From assembly GCA_963169105.1 (NCBI GenBank), contig OY720635.1:161394976-161458975 (forward strand): 64,000 nucleotides of DNA. The letters run 5' to 3'. The DNA comes from Ceriagrion tenellum. Its lineage: Eukaryota > Arthropoda > Insecta > Odonata > Coenagrionidae. The notes below the pieces were generated by a model, which ran no database searches, had not been told where the DNA came from, and saw only the letters and a list, made by a program, of their open reading frames with translations. Positions 1-11,492 of the stretch are shown here, in pieces. Each line of letters starts with the position of its first letter. Positions within the stretch are counted from its first letter, which is position 1. A program made the translations under genes and the position numbers.

Positions 1-168
1 GAGGGGAAGGTTGCCCCAGCCATTATCCTCGCCACACACCCGCGCAACACAAACACACTTTAGCCTTCCCTTCCTTTCTTCTTTCATCACCTTCGCGAGA
101 GAGAGAGAGACTAGCCTTCCTTATCAGGATTGATAGAATCAAGTTGATGGAGAGGTAGACTATCAGGA

Positions 169-295
169 AGTGGTAGATTCGAGTTTCCTTCCAGCTGATT
201 GGTAGTTTTTAGTATACAGTTCTTATCCCAACGTCCCAATTCTGCCCGATCGTTTCGTATTCCCTCCTAAATATGAGCCACCATTAGATCCCTCT
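169..295 (+). repeat. Dispersed repeat, copy 1
   Basis: This segment aligns with 46560-46692 in the same orientation. Shared blocks include CAGCTRATTGGTAG, an ACGTCC core and the exact CCACCATTAGATCCCTC near the right end. Intervening bases differ by substitutions and small indels. The sequence has no coding potential and ends 27 bp before the hAT-like element. The family is not identified. Confidence 0.65.
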
Positions 296-322
296 GTAAT
301 TCCTCATATCGTCTTCCCCTTC

Positions 323-860
323 CAGGGTGGCGATCGTCAGGGAAAACCTGGAATTGTTAGGGAATTTTGAATTTCTGGAAAAGCAAGGAAAATTCAGGAA
401 ATTCTCGTATCAATCAGGGAGAAACCGGGATATGAATCCTCATTATTTTTCTACCATTACGCGTATCGGCCAGTCTTTCCCGCCCTTTATTTCACGAACT
501 GATACTAAAGTCCGTCGCTGACGTATCACATTGTATTACGCTCAACACAAGGAATCCGAATCCGAGTCTGTGTCGTTCGGAAAATTTTACCTCGCGTTTT
601 ATTTTAACTTCCGAAACTCGGGTCGAGAGGTAGCTGGAGCACACTTGCTTATAGTGAATACATGCTTGCAGTTCTAAAAATACGAGACGATGATTAGAAA
701 ATTTAAAGCTGCTGTAGAAGATTTAATTTAGTAGAAATAAAATATTCCAATAATAGGTGACCTTTTGGCGATTGGGAATTTTGGGAAATTGGTAAATCCA
801 TCAGGGAAAAGCCACGGAAAAGTCAGGGAATTTAAAAATTGGGTATTATTAGCCACCCTG
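323..860. mobile_element. hAT-like non-autonomous DNA transposon
   Basis: The segment begins CAGGGTGGC and ends GCCACCCTG, a perfect 9-bp terminal inverted repeat of the CAGGG type seen in hAT elements. Both ends carry inner arrays of short GGGAA-type words such as GTCAGGGAAAACCTGGAAT (about 337-420, and again about 770-832). The centre is unique and non-coding. No transposase frame is present. An 8-bp target-site duplication is not convincing: the flanking octamers agree at about half of their positions. The hAT assignment rests on the termini only. Confidence 0.6.
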
Positions 861-908
861 TCTTCTCATTCCGTCTATAATTCCCATTCTCTTCCTTCCT
901 CTCCCACG

Positions 909-960
909 GTTACCCTGTATTCTCCCCTCTGTTACCCTGTATTCTCCCCTCTGTTACCCT
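909..960 (+). repeat. 22-bp tandem repeat, about 2.4 copies
   Basis: The unit GTTACCCTGTATTCTCCCCTCT occurs twice perfectly, followed by a partial third copy. Confidence 0.85.
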
Positions 961-999
961 CTTCAACACTGCCTTATCTGCCCCAGGTAAAATAAACAC

Positions 1000-1043
1000 G
1001 TCAAGTCTCTCTTCAAAGTTTTCAGTCAAGTCTCTCTTCAAAG
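1000..1043 (+). repeat. 19-bp direct repeat, 2 copies
   Basis: GTCAAGTCTCTCTTCAAAG occurs at 1000-1018 and again at 1025-1043, separated by 6 bp. Confidence 0.85.
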
Positions 1044-3444
1044 CGTCCTCCATCCACCTCATCTGCCTCCTTCGAACCTACCCCACAAGCTTCGTCTCCT
1101 CTTTAACCATATTCCCATTCCTCCTCGATCGTCCTTCTCATCGTCAAGCTCTCCCTCTCCATCTATCTCCACACCCACATCTCAAACGCCTCATGCGTAC
1201 CTACATTTCGCAATGACCTATACAGCGCCACGCTTCTTATTAGAGTTTTCACTAGCTGTTAACTTCATATTTCTTACAGCTGCAGAATTAAAAAAAAATA
1301 GCATTCGAATGCGTTTTCAATCATGGATAGGGAAAAATCTCGCTCAAAACACCTAAATAGGGATTTTTTCTTGAAAATCGGATAATTTTGTGTGAGAATC
1401 ACCGAAGAAAAAAAAGGCCAGAGGAATGACGAGGGCGTCGTGGATCTACTACTCACTCGATGCGAAACGTGGAGAAATGTTCCCTCCCCTTTCCACTCGC
1501 CCCCTCCCCCCGTTCTCTCCCTCTTTCTTTCTCTCTCATATCCTGTCTCCCTCTCCTCTATCATCTTCTGAACATGTCTCACTTCGCCCATTCCACTGCC
1601 TATGTGCAAAAGTTTGTTTTTTCCCCCGAAAAGAATGGGTTCACTGGACTGTTTTATCTGAAATATTCATATCTGTGGTATAATATCCATGCCCAGCCAC
1701 CCTGCATCTCATTTTAAAAGTCGATGATGGAATGTTTTCTTTTAATCTTGAACCGCGACTGTTTGGGGGCAAGAAACGATGTCCTCGCCGAATGCGAATA
1801 TTTGGCTCGTCGTGCAGTGTCCTTTCTAAGTCTTCGCTCTTTCGTGTTGATTTTTCACCGAAGCGAAATTCATGTTCTCTGAAACGGTAGTGCCGAATTA
1901 AATTAATCTGGTCATATTCAGAATTTATCTCTAATTTCAATTAAATCATACGTTGTATAAATATAAGAGTGTGAAAATGATTTTGGGATGATGGTATAAT
2001 TTAGGACAAAGTAAGTCCTTAACTAACACTTCTTTGTGAGTTTTTTCTAAGCTTATCCTTTAGTTATAGTATAGTTTCCATGTCTTTTTGCCCTTATGTT
2101 CTATAAAATCATCTCTTAAAATATGAATACGTCTTCTTGCAATTTAGAGGAAATAATACGCGTTACGTAATGAAAGATAGAAGTAGAAACAATCTATCAA
2201 AAGGTACTTAAAATTATGGACTAGTATCGTAAAGTAATGATACAGTTTTTATATACCAACCGATAGGTGTCTTGTTGAGGCATAAGGTGACATGAAACTG
2301 TTACGGAAGGAACTCTTCAGCATTACTCATAGCCATTCGAAAGAATGTTCGTTCTTTCATACCATTGGAGATTGGATTTTAAAGCCTCCTGATTTAGTAA
2401 AAGCACGTGTCCCTAAACCTTTTGTATTTCCGTCGCTATCAACAGTCTATTCAGTGAACGAATGCGTGTAAAGATTCCTTGAAAAGCGATGCGAGAATTG
2501 ACCTCTCGGGGCAATTCCTTCCCTCGCCATTATACTTTCGTTTTCATTTCTGCTAGTTCACTTGCCAATCGCATTCAAATCTTGTCCTTCCCCCCCTACA
2601 TTCCGCCCTCTTTATTTTCACTACAATTCCATCATTTGTTGTTTCCAGATGATCCCTATAGCTTCTTTCATTGTTACCGCCGAAATAATGCTTATCCCGA
2701 ATGACCCAGATAACTGTCGGGACGAAAGGTGTCCAGTGCCTATTTCTCGGCGTGGCCGGAACATTCTCGCTCCTCGCCACCGCGCCTTCACATTCCCTAT
2801 TCATTCTCGTTCACTCTATTGTTTCCCTTCGCATCTCATTTTGGTAACCAGCTCTATCTCCTTCTCCCTCTCTTCGTCTCCCTCCCTACCTCCCCCTCTC
2901 TCTTTCTTTACTCCTGCTCGTATCTCCTGCTTGCGTCTCTACTCCTGCCTTCATCTGATTTCCGTCGCGTCTCTCTTTTATTCGAAAACCTTTGGTTGCC
3001 TTCTTGTAGTATCTGCGCAGTGCCACTTTTTCGTCACTCAGAAAAATTTAATTATTTTTTTCTGCAATTTATTTCAGAGTGTTGATAAATTTATAAGATT
3101 GGGTAAAATCCGAATTTACCATTTTTCGTTAAAATTATCATCCTTGCTATTATTAATCCAATTTCAAATAATTAAATTTATTCTTGTTATCCTATAAAAT
3201 ATTAAATTGCTATCCTTTTATTTGCCACACTCGTGCTCCACCGTTTCCATTGGCAACACATGCGAAAAAATTTATGAGGGATTCATTGTTCATGGTATGA
3301 AGTAAATTTCCATCGATTTCCTTACGCCAAATGTCTGGTCGTTTCTTTTTTTTTCCTATGTGTCAGTCCCACATTCACAGTTGATTTTTTACCATAGCTT
3401 TTTACCATGTACATGAAATACTTCTATCTTCAGCAAGCTAATGG

Positions 3445-3461
3445 AATTTCTTTATTTACAG
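3445..3461 (+). promoter_or_regulatory. 3' splice site of the Rox8 exon
   Basis: A T-rich run ends in TTTACAG immediately before the coding frame opens. It sets the left edge of the exon. Confidence 0.85.
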
Positions 3462-3537
3462 TGATTGCAGAGTCGTTCGTGACCCGCAGACCTTGAAATC
3501 AAAAGGCTATGGCTTTGTCTCATTTGTTAAGAAAGCG
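3462..3537 (+). CDS. Rox8: Internal coding exon of Rox8 (TIA-1/TIAR family RNA-binding protein), RRM2 core
   Basis: This 76-nt exon encodes part of the second RNA-recognition motif of the TIA-1/TIAR/Rox8 family. These are nuclear-cytoplasmic proteins that bind U-rich RNA and act in alternative splicing, translational silencing and stress granules. The first base completes a codon begun in the previous exon. The next 25 codons start DCRVVRDPQTL and contain KGYGFVSF, the RNP1 octamer with its RNA-stacking aromatics, ending VKKA. The segment matches the RRM2 beta2-beta3 region of insect Rox8 as I know it. The 3' splice site is a T-rich run ending TTTACAG at 3461. The donor at 3538 is GTAAGT, directly after a complete codon. 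The reading frame is open throughout. The preceding (RRM2 beta1) and following (RRM2 alpha2) exons were not found, so both neighbouring introns are long. A processed pseudogene is unlikely because both splice sites are intact. Confidence 0.9.
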
Positions 3538-3543
3538 GTAAGT
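3538..3543 (+). promoter_or_regulatory. 5' splice donor of the Rox8 exon
   Basis: GTAAGT, a consensus donor, follows the Ala codon GCG. Reading past it adds only a few residues with no RRM similarity before a stop. Confidence 0.88.
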
Positions 3544-6500
3544 ACAATCTAAGTATTTATATTAGCTATCATTAGTTTGAGAACTTTTTAGTCATTGCAT
3601 ACCAATTTTCAATGAGAAAGAATAACATAAGTCAGGACTTTTGTGTCTTTTGAGTCCCATTTTCTAGCAACTTTATATTTTCCTTAGTTGCAGTGCAGTT
3701 GTTTGATCACGTAAAGACAGCCGTGATTTACTAAATGAATCGGTATTTAGTAATATCAGTAGTTACATAACTAATAATGAATGTAAGTAGCTGGAATTCA
3801 CTCGCAGATTGTTGCGCGTCCCTTTGTAAGTTTTTTTATTGCTGAAGACTCTAGTCGGATCCTCTTTTTGAGCGTAATTTTTCCTTTACTCCCAGCACAG
3901 CGGAGAAATGCGTGGAAAAAACTTTTCTTTTAGTTGTTGAAAACAATAGGCTATCTTTAAAGTAAACGCGAACGATGACGGCTCTAGAAGCCGTAGAATT
4001 TTTAGTGTGGTGAAGTGCAATTTTTTTCCTTGTGCAGATTTTGGGTGTGCCTTCCGCCCTGTCTTGGGAGAGTTCCCACCGATAATTGGAGGAATACTAA
4101 TCCATCCGTCTGTCGGTGTATGCAAATGCCAGCTTGTGTGGTCCATCGGAAAGGGGTCCACCGATTGGTCGAGAGTTTCCACCTGCCTTCTGCCCAATTC
4201 CCCAAGCACCTACACCCCCCCCATTTCCTCCTTCCCCCTGTGTGTACGAAAGGGGGGAGTTGTTTCTGAGTCGAGCGGCCGAGGGTTGTCCGCTTTCGGA
4301 TGCCGGCATTCGGTTCGGTTGTTGGTTTTGCGAGTCTCCGGATGTATGTATGTATGTATGCGTGTGCGTGCCCGAGTTGGATTAGGACGCGGGACGCTGG
4401 AGGGATTGAGATGTTGAGTGAGGGAGCCGCTTTTTACGTATTGCGTATTCGATCTGGTTGTCTTCTCTGCCCACCTGCTCGGGCGGGTTACTCGATCCTG
4501 GCGATCAATATCCCTGCCGGTCTAAAAACCCCCGGCCTTCCGAAAAATCTCTCTCCCACTCTACTAATGGGATGGTGTGCGAGGGAGTTAGTATTTCGGG
4601 GAAGCGAATCACGTAGCGTATATAAAAGGGACCAGTTGATGCTTCCGCTGTGTCGGCGTATTAGTTTTGGTCTTATCCAAGCCTTTAATGGGTTGTTTTC
4701 TTTACTAATGAATGAAAGATTTGCTAACTGGCTTGCCAACTTGAGAGGGAAGAAATTGCTTCACGGATGGTTTACTCCACTAGAAATGCACGGAGCGACC
4801 TTATTATCGGCGACGTCTTGCATCTTTTGATATCTGCATTGTGAAAAAAATCATCTCAACCTTTTAGGCGATGGGGAAATCTATTGAGTTGGTTTTACGT
4901 GTATGCATCTGCGCGGCCCATTAAATATGTTTAAAGTCTCGCGTTTCTTTTTGCTATTCTCTTTCTTTTTAGCCGGCGGTCTACCTTTTTAAGCAGTAAA
5001 ATATATTCACTCTTTAACGACTAATTCAGTTGGTCGAGTGCCATAAAAGTTTGCTCGTGACTCTTAAAACGTATCGCTTCTCATGACAGAGTCGGGAGAG
5101 GAAAAACCCACATTCTCACATCTTCCCATCCTGTAACAAGTCGTACCTATGTATTGTTTATTTTTCGCCTATTTTGCCTCTTGCTGGTACGCCTCTTATA
5201 AGTTTCTTTCCCGGTGGAATATTTGTCAGAGCTGACGAGAGTCGACAGTGTTGAACTAGCTGAATGGAAACGCGAGCTTGTATCCTCCCTCTCTCCGTGA
5301 TTCTCCTGCTGGCACGCACCAGTGTTTACTCGATAACCCAACGTGCACCCTTCTCTTTTGCTCGGGGACACGTGACCGGTGCACCGAGAGCGAGTGGTGG
5401 TGCGCAGGAGAGTCGACCGAGTTCGTCCTCTATGACGGAGTCATCTCCCGTGCGCTTTTAAAGCGACCGGGGGATATGGATGTGTGGGGGGGAGCGGTGA
5501 GGGTGCGGTGGCGATGGGTGGATGGGTAGGGGTAGGAGTAGGGCGTTAAAGAAAAGGAAAGCCCTATTTCGTATCCATTACATTAACGAAGAAGCCCATC
5601 AATCACCGAAGCTCCAACGCCACCTTCCCCCGTTCCATCCATCCAACCGTCCTTCCTCCTCTTCTCGCTCCCTCGCTCTCGCCACCAATCCGGAGAAAGC
5701 GGGGGGTGAATGGCGGGGGCGGGAGGGAGTGAAAGGCAAAGACGAGGGAGTGCGAAAGCATCATCAAAGTTAATAACGCAAGAGCTTTTGCTTCTGTTGT
5801 TTTTTCTCTCCCTGATTTTCCGGAAAGATCTCCGCCCGCTAGATACACTTCCCTTATTCCCGACACCCTCCCTCCCTCCCCACCCCTGCTCGCCCTCTTT
5901 TCTTCACCCCCCTCTCATCCACTTCCACCCTCCTCTCCCTACTCACTCTCATGCTCGCACAAACACAAGCGGGCCGCGCTGGGAATATATAACGAGGAAC
6001 GGAAGAGGAAGAACCAAAGATTCTCTCTCACCAATCCTCCCCCCCTTTCTTACAACCTCTCCCCTCCTCCCTTTTTAGCATCCCTATCGCTTGTTTACCT
6101 TTCAACTTTCCGACCACAGCACGCTGTCAACTCGCCATGCTCTCATCTATCAAGAAACACCCACCAGCAATTTGTATTTCGCGGTTTTTCAGTCGTGGAG
6201 TATAGAGAGAGAGAGAGAGAGAGAGCGAGAGAGGAGGAGGGAGAGAGAGAGGTTCCCTTTGCGGAGAGAGCCCTCAACCCTTTTCCCCGAAGATTTCACG
6301 GAAAGTCTTCCTCCCTCCCCCACGCCTCCCCTTCACATCACAAACACACACACAATAACACACATAAAGAACTCTTGTATTTTTTTCCATCCTCTTCTCT
6401 CCCGCTAGACCTTTCAGTAGTCCACCAGACCCCTCCCAAACCCTCGCATCCCTCTCCGTTCGTCACATGTCCCACCCCTGCCGAGGCGGACGACTTATCG

Positions 6501-9477
6501 AAGAGGGAGAGAGAAATGGCGAACGGGGCAGGGAAGGAGGGAGGAAACGGAGGAGGAGGGAGCGGTTAAAAGAGGTCGCGGGCGGGAGACGTGGAAGGGA
6601 GAGGTCGAGGTGTGGTGTGCAGGGAGAGAGAGAGGAGACTCCGCTCTCCGAAGGGAAGAAGAGTCTTGATTACTTTCGAGAAGATGGCAACGGGAGAAAT
6701 GATAACGGGGAGGAGGAGGTGAGGGTGGGAAGAAAAGGGTGTCGCCGAGTGTGGAGGGGCACTTCTCCCCCCCTTCCCTACCCATTCTCTCCCTTAACGT
6801 ACCCCTCGACGACGGAGGAAGATTGAAGTGAGGGAGCCGGAAGATGTGCTATGGGGGGTAAGCGGGGAAAGGAGGAGTTTGGTGTGTTGGCCGGGGGATT
6901 ATATGGTGCGCAGGGGAGGGAGAGAAAGGGGGGGTATGAGTTAGTTTGAAGGAGAAGACGGTTGAGGAGGAAGAGGTCGTTTTAATGTTTTGGTGTCCTT
7001 AAGGCTTAACGTTTCGTTTTATGTCAAATGGTGAGGGAGAAAGAAGAGATCCCGTGCGAGAGTGGGGAAGGAAGAGACGGAGAGGAGAAACTATGGCCGT
7101 AGTTAAGCGTTGTGGTTTTTCCAACCCTCCCCCCCCCCTCATCCCCTCGCCCCCGCACTGGCGAAAGAGAAATCTTTATGGCCCACCGAGTTAATTAAAG
7201 GTACGACGCTCGCGCGCGCGAGCTGCTTGCTAAAGATTTTAATGTCATTTTTTTCCTCGGGAAATAAAATAAAATGGGGGCGGGGGATGAGCGGACATGG
7301 AGGGACACACACGAGGGGGGGAGGGTGGAACGGATGGCACAGTGGGGGGTGTTAGCCCGCCATAAAAAAAACGGGAGTTCATGAAAGCTTGTGAGTGTGT
7401 TTCTCGTTTTTTTTTTATTTCGGAGTGAGTGGAAGTGATCTCGCAGCCGCCCCCTGGTGCGATATCGCGAAATTAAACTCGCGTATTGACGACGCTGTGA
7501 GCGGCGGTTTGATAGCGTGTTACCACTATTCCTCCTTCCCCTCCTCCATACGATTCCCATACTTCGCTTCCAGCCCCCCCCTCCCAATCCACGACTCCCC
7601 GTGGGGCTGACTCACCGCGATGTTTATTCGCCCATTATACATACTATAAAAAGATACTTCGCGCCCCTGCTCCCCGAACCGCATCTCCCGCTCCTTTCCT
7701 TCCTTCCCCGCGCTCCAGATGAGCACTTATCAGCGCCAGCATAATATTTCAATTAAGGAAAATTAAAACGAACGTCGTTAAACTTTGACTGATGGATGAG
7801 GATGCGCGATAACTGTAATTGCGCTTCGCTGTGAGATGGGTCATTGTCACCGCATTGGTGCACCCTCGCGCATTTTTAATTTTTCGCCCGTGAATCACCA
7901 CGAGAGTGTGATTTCAAGGGTTTATATAAATTGCTGAGGGCCTTCAAAAGAAAGTACGATATTGTTCTTCGATATATTGCCGAAGCTTGTGGCTTATGGC
8001 TTTAAAACCAGGTTGTCGGAGACAATTTTGTTAAAACACGCACCGGGTGGGTACTATAGACCAGACGTGGTCACTAACCTTACCTTAGGAAGCCGCAAAA
8101 TTATGGAATTGCTTCGATTACCTCTACGGAAGAGACTCATGGTTAGTTTTAATGTAGAATTAGTTTGATTTCATTAATGATGAAAAAATTTATTTTAAAG
8201 ATAATATTATTGAAGAATATTTTATTACTCAACAAGGATAAAGAAGTTACTTTTATCATGTGGCTAGATTGAAGCAAGAGCCGCCGCGTTTGTAGCCACC
8301 GCTGCCATAGACTGATGGTTACCCCGTAGCATGGATGTATGCTTTCAGTGCCATTGAACTCGAGAGTACTTATTTTCTCAATTTCCTTCGCTGTCCATTT
8401 TCCGTGTTTACACAAATTACTGAACGTGATTTTGTATTCTAAGAATTACTAATGGGCTGTCGAGTGATTCTCAAGAGGGGTAAAATGAGGCTGAAGTATT
8501 GGAGTCACATAAATTAGTAATTTTTTTGACGTGAAAAAGTTTCGAAAGGTACTCTACCCGTATGATACAAAAGCTATTTGCAAAAATACTTCCTTAGAAC
8601 GACTGATGAACGTTCAGAGCAGCGCGGAAAATCACTGGGAATCCGGTCCCTCTCCCTTGTTGGTTACCCGGAAGAGAATCCCCCGTAACCAGCCTAATGC
8701 AGTTCCTTGAGCCTCTCTCATCGTAACATCATAATCTCCCTGCGAAAGATACTTCACTTGAGGTGGAAACGGGGGTGTCGTTAATTAGTGCGTCTTCAAT
8801 TCGTGCCCGAATGTTAATCGGTTATCTCGTTGCCAGGGGTGATATGTAAGGCGGGTGCCTGGGACTGCTTGCTTTCTGCGCCCCCTCCCCCCCACGTTCC
8901 TCCCTCCGCGACCCCCTCTAGGCTACCACGGAATTGTAGGGGAAGGAAGGAAGGGGAGTGCGGGACCTCGGTATATACCTACATATATATACATATGTAT
9001 ATATGTACGTATGCGCTTGTAAGTGGATGGAGAAATTCGGGAGAAAGGATTGAGGGGCGTTGGGCGAGGGTTTGTGGAGGCAATTCCTGCGAAGATCCCG
9101 AGGGATAGTGAGGAGGCCGGGAGGTGGGGGGGAAAGGGGGCGTTTTCGCATTAGTGGGAGAGTGGGCGGGTCTGATGGGAGGAAGGAGAGGGGGGTATGG
9201 AGGGCCGGGGAAAACGGGGAAGTGCTGGTGGCGGAGTGTGCATGTGATCTAGCGTGTGTGCGAGTATGTGTGTAAAGATAGAGAGAGAGAGATCAAGGTA
9301 AATTACTAAGGAGGGTGGAAGAGGGGATTCTGGGAAGGGAGGGAGGTTGGTTGGATGTGGAGTGGTTCTGAGTGTAGAGGCGGTTGGCTCCTCCCCGCCC
9401 CCCTCCCCCAACCTCCACCTCTTCCTTTACCGGAGGAGTGTCTGCCTCTTGGCGGCTCTGGCGACGAGGAGAGATGA
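3544..9477 (+). other. Putative Rox8 intron, first downstream part: purine/pyrimidine tracts and simple repeats
   Basis: The stretch alternates between C/T-rich (for example 5620-6090 and 6260-6450) and G/A-rich segments (6480-6960 and 8935-9240). It contains a GA microsatellite (6205-6252), a GTAT repeat near 4340-4360, a CG-alternating palindrome CTCGCGCGCGCGAG (7208-7221) and a TA/CA-rich repeat (8971-9012). I see no exon or RNA gene. Confidence 0.55.
6205..6252 (+). repeat. GA microsatellite
   Basis: About 48 bp of GA dinucleotides with a few interruptions (GCGA, GGAGGA). Confidence 0.9.
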
Positions 9478-9815
9478 ATGAGCAGTCTTTAAGGTGGCTG
9501 GAGCGGTTTTTGTTTATGAAAAGGTTTGTTAGAATCTTTGCACGCGTGTTTTTTTATTAGTGATAATTGTGAAAAAATTACTTCCTACCGGTTTAGTTTT
9601 TATCTATTCAATGCAGTTTTGACACCGAGTCTTATTACTCGTGACATATATTTCATATTGATTCGATACCCATTGGCATCTTTTATTCTAAATTCAAAAT
9701 AACACATTTCATAATGTCACAAGAACTGTTAACAAATATCAGCCGCCTCGCTGAGTCCAATATTCGGAAAAATATATTTCAATTTAATTTCGTCTAAATT
9801 TCGAATACATCGCCG
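9478..9815 (+). repeat. Diverged direct repeat of about 335 bp, copy 1
   Basis: This segment aligns along its length with 10396-10728. Corresponding blocks include ATGAGCA, AAGGTGGNNGGAGCGGTTT, YGATGC/CAATGC followed by GACRC, CATATATTTC and TAAATTTCGAAT. Divergence is high, so the duplication is old. No coding frame is shared. The palindrome at 9870-10037 lies between the copies. Confidence 0.6.
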
Positions 9816-9869
9816 AAATCTCTAGTTGCTACTCTCTTCTATATAGGAAAAAATATATTATAATTTCTT

Positions 9870-10037
9870 ATAGTATCAATGAATAAACTTGATTTTTCCA
9901 TAATTTTTAGTTTTCCTCCAACACCAAGGTTTCGACACTCAGGTCATCATCAGGTGACTGACTGACCTGAGTGTCGAGACCTAGGTAGTGGAGGAAAAAT
10001 AAAAATTGTAGAAAAATCAAATATTCATTGATATTAT
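9870..10037. repeat. Large palindrome 1, probable Penelope-like terminal remnant
   Basis: The left arm (9870-9946) and right arm (9963-10037) are imperfect inverted repeats of about 75 bp around a 16-bp loop. Shared arm blocks include ATCAATGAATA, TTGATTTTTC and CGACACTCAGGTCA. Read on the minus strand, the left arm carries CTGATGA (9947-9953), a small GAC/GTC hairpin and GAAACC (9928-9933), then TTGGTG. That order matches the core of a type I hammerhead ribozyme. The right arm holds a degenerate copy (GAGACCTAGG) in the opposite orientation. The palindrome itself is seen; the ribozyme link is inferred. Confidence 0.75.
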
Positions 10038-10395
10038 AATGAATCGTTTCCACCAAGTAGCGGCCGACAACACCAACTATATTATAACTTCTACTACTGC
10101 CTGTACGGTGAGTTCCAACGTATGAGCTCGTAAGCTTACGTGAAGTTTGTTCGTGGAAATTATTTTCACCTTTCATAAAAAAAAATGGAAAAGTACACTT
10201 GATGACCCACGATTGCCCTGTGAAGGAAATGGAGAGGAGGTGTGGCCAGTGAGACGGAGAGTGGATAGGATATGATTTCTGATCGAATATATTACAGGTT
10301 TTGAGTTGCGCTAGACTCATGGGTGAGTGTATTCGGCGCAGAGCAGTGTTTTACCTGAGTGATCCATTCATCCGGGCGGAAAATTGACAATCGGG
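10038..10395 (+). other. Unassigned sequence between palindrome and repeat copy 2
   Basis: Mixed-composition unique sequence with no recognisable element or exon. Confidence 0.4.
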
Positions 10396-10728
10396 ATGAG
10401 CACCATCAAGGTGGTGGGAGCGGTTTCTGTTTATTCGCAGAGTTGCGTGAAAGTTTAAATAAGTATACATATTAGTAATATTTACGGATGAAAGTGAAAG
10501 AAAGTGCATATTACCGATTTGGTTTCTTGGTAATTCGATGCTGTTGTGACGCGCAGCCTTATGGCACTTATATGGCATATATTTCGATAAAATTCGATTG
10601 CATATGCACAGATGTTTCCGCGAAATAATACGTTTCATATTATTATAGTGATTACTAACAAAAGTCAAGCACTTATGAGTGAAAGACTAAACTTATGATT
10701 TTCACTTAAATTTCGAATTCCGTGTCGT
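10396..10728 (+). repeat. Diverged direct repeat of about 335 bp, copy 2
   Basis: Partner of 9478-9815. The alignment starts at GATGAGCA and runs to TAAATTTCGAATTCCGTGTCG. Similarity may continue weakly for a further 80 bp. Confidence 0.6.
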
Positions 10729-11492
10729 AAAAAGGCACCAAAACGATGCTTTAATTAGGGCGGAAATTAAAAAATACAATTTTGCGCAATTTAATACTAC
10801 ATATAGAAAGGTTTTCTCTGGATAAACATATGTAGGCACTAAAGTGAATCGTGGTCTAAGAATTGTTTTCTCAACTTGTATGAAAAGTTATTAAAATGTG
10901 TACTCAATTCCTCTCAGTTATCGCTCTAGCTGACGTAAAATTAGGGCTGTTGCTGCAGAAAGATTTCTTTTGACTTCTTTTAGTGTAACGCGGTGATGAA
11001 AGGGAAAGGCTGGCCTGCAGATCGTTTTAGATTCTTACTTTGCGAAACGATTGCGTGGTGTGGTCTTTTTGACTGTTGACTGTCCCTCTTGACTAATCGT
11101 GAGAAATCCCAGAACTTCAAAAACAGATGATGGACTGTGGAACTGATCGGTTGAGTATTTTGCCGATCAGTTTTAATTACGGCTCTTGTAACGTTCAAAT
11201 GTGGTTTTATTCCGCTTCCCTTGTCTTTTGATCCTGTTTAGCTGTAGCTGTTAATGTATACCTCAGATGATATTGATACCAATCCTCAGAAATGGAGGCA
11301 GAGGAAATCAAAAGTTTGCGTACAACAATGGCTTGCGAGAGGAGTTACCTGTTGTCGGAACCTATGCACTTTTAAGCAAAATATTTTCCTTGTCCACGTA
11401 CGTTTCCATGGGAATATAGATGAGCCGCTTGCAAGATTAGTACATGTAGTTATATGGCAGCGATCGGAGAAGGAATATTTGCATTTTTTCTT
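10729..11492 (+). other. Intronic or unassigned sequence
   Basis: AT-leaning unique sequence. No repeat or exon recognised. Confidence 0.4.

Larger units (their letters stand above)
861..3444 (+). other. Putative Rox8 intron, upstream part
   Basis: Apart from the two short tandem repeats, this stretch holds C/T-rich tracts (about 1480-1565 and 2850-2960) and AT-rich unique sequence. No other exon with a recognisable domain was found. The open frames across 2562-3197 are pyrimidine-tract artefacts. Confidence 0.6.

Noticed and set aside
2562..3197. 211-codon plus frame
   Set aside because: C/T-rich tract upstream of the Rox8 exon giving Ser/Leu/Pro/Phe low complexity.
4619..4650. TATATAAAAGG resembling a TATA box on the plus strand
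   Set aside because: No convincing initiator about 30 bp downstream and no coding exon follows. Chance occurrence is likely in 64 kb.
7208..7221. CTCGCGCGCGCGAG, possible Z-DNA or CpG-island marker
   Set aside because: Short simple-sequence run without an adjacent promoter or exon.
9907..10320. 137-codon minus frame across palindrome 1
   Set aside because: It is created by reading through the inverted repeat and has no domain similarity.
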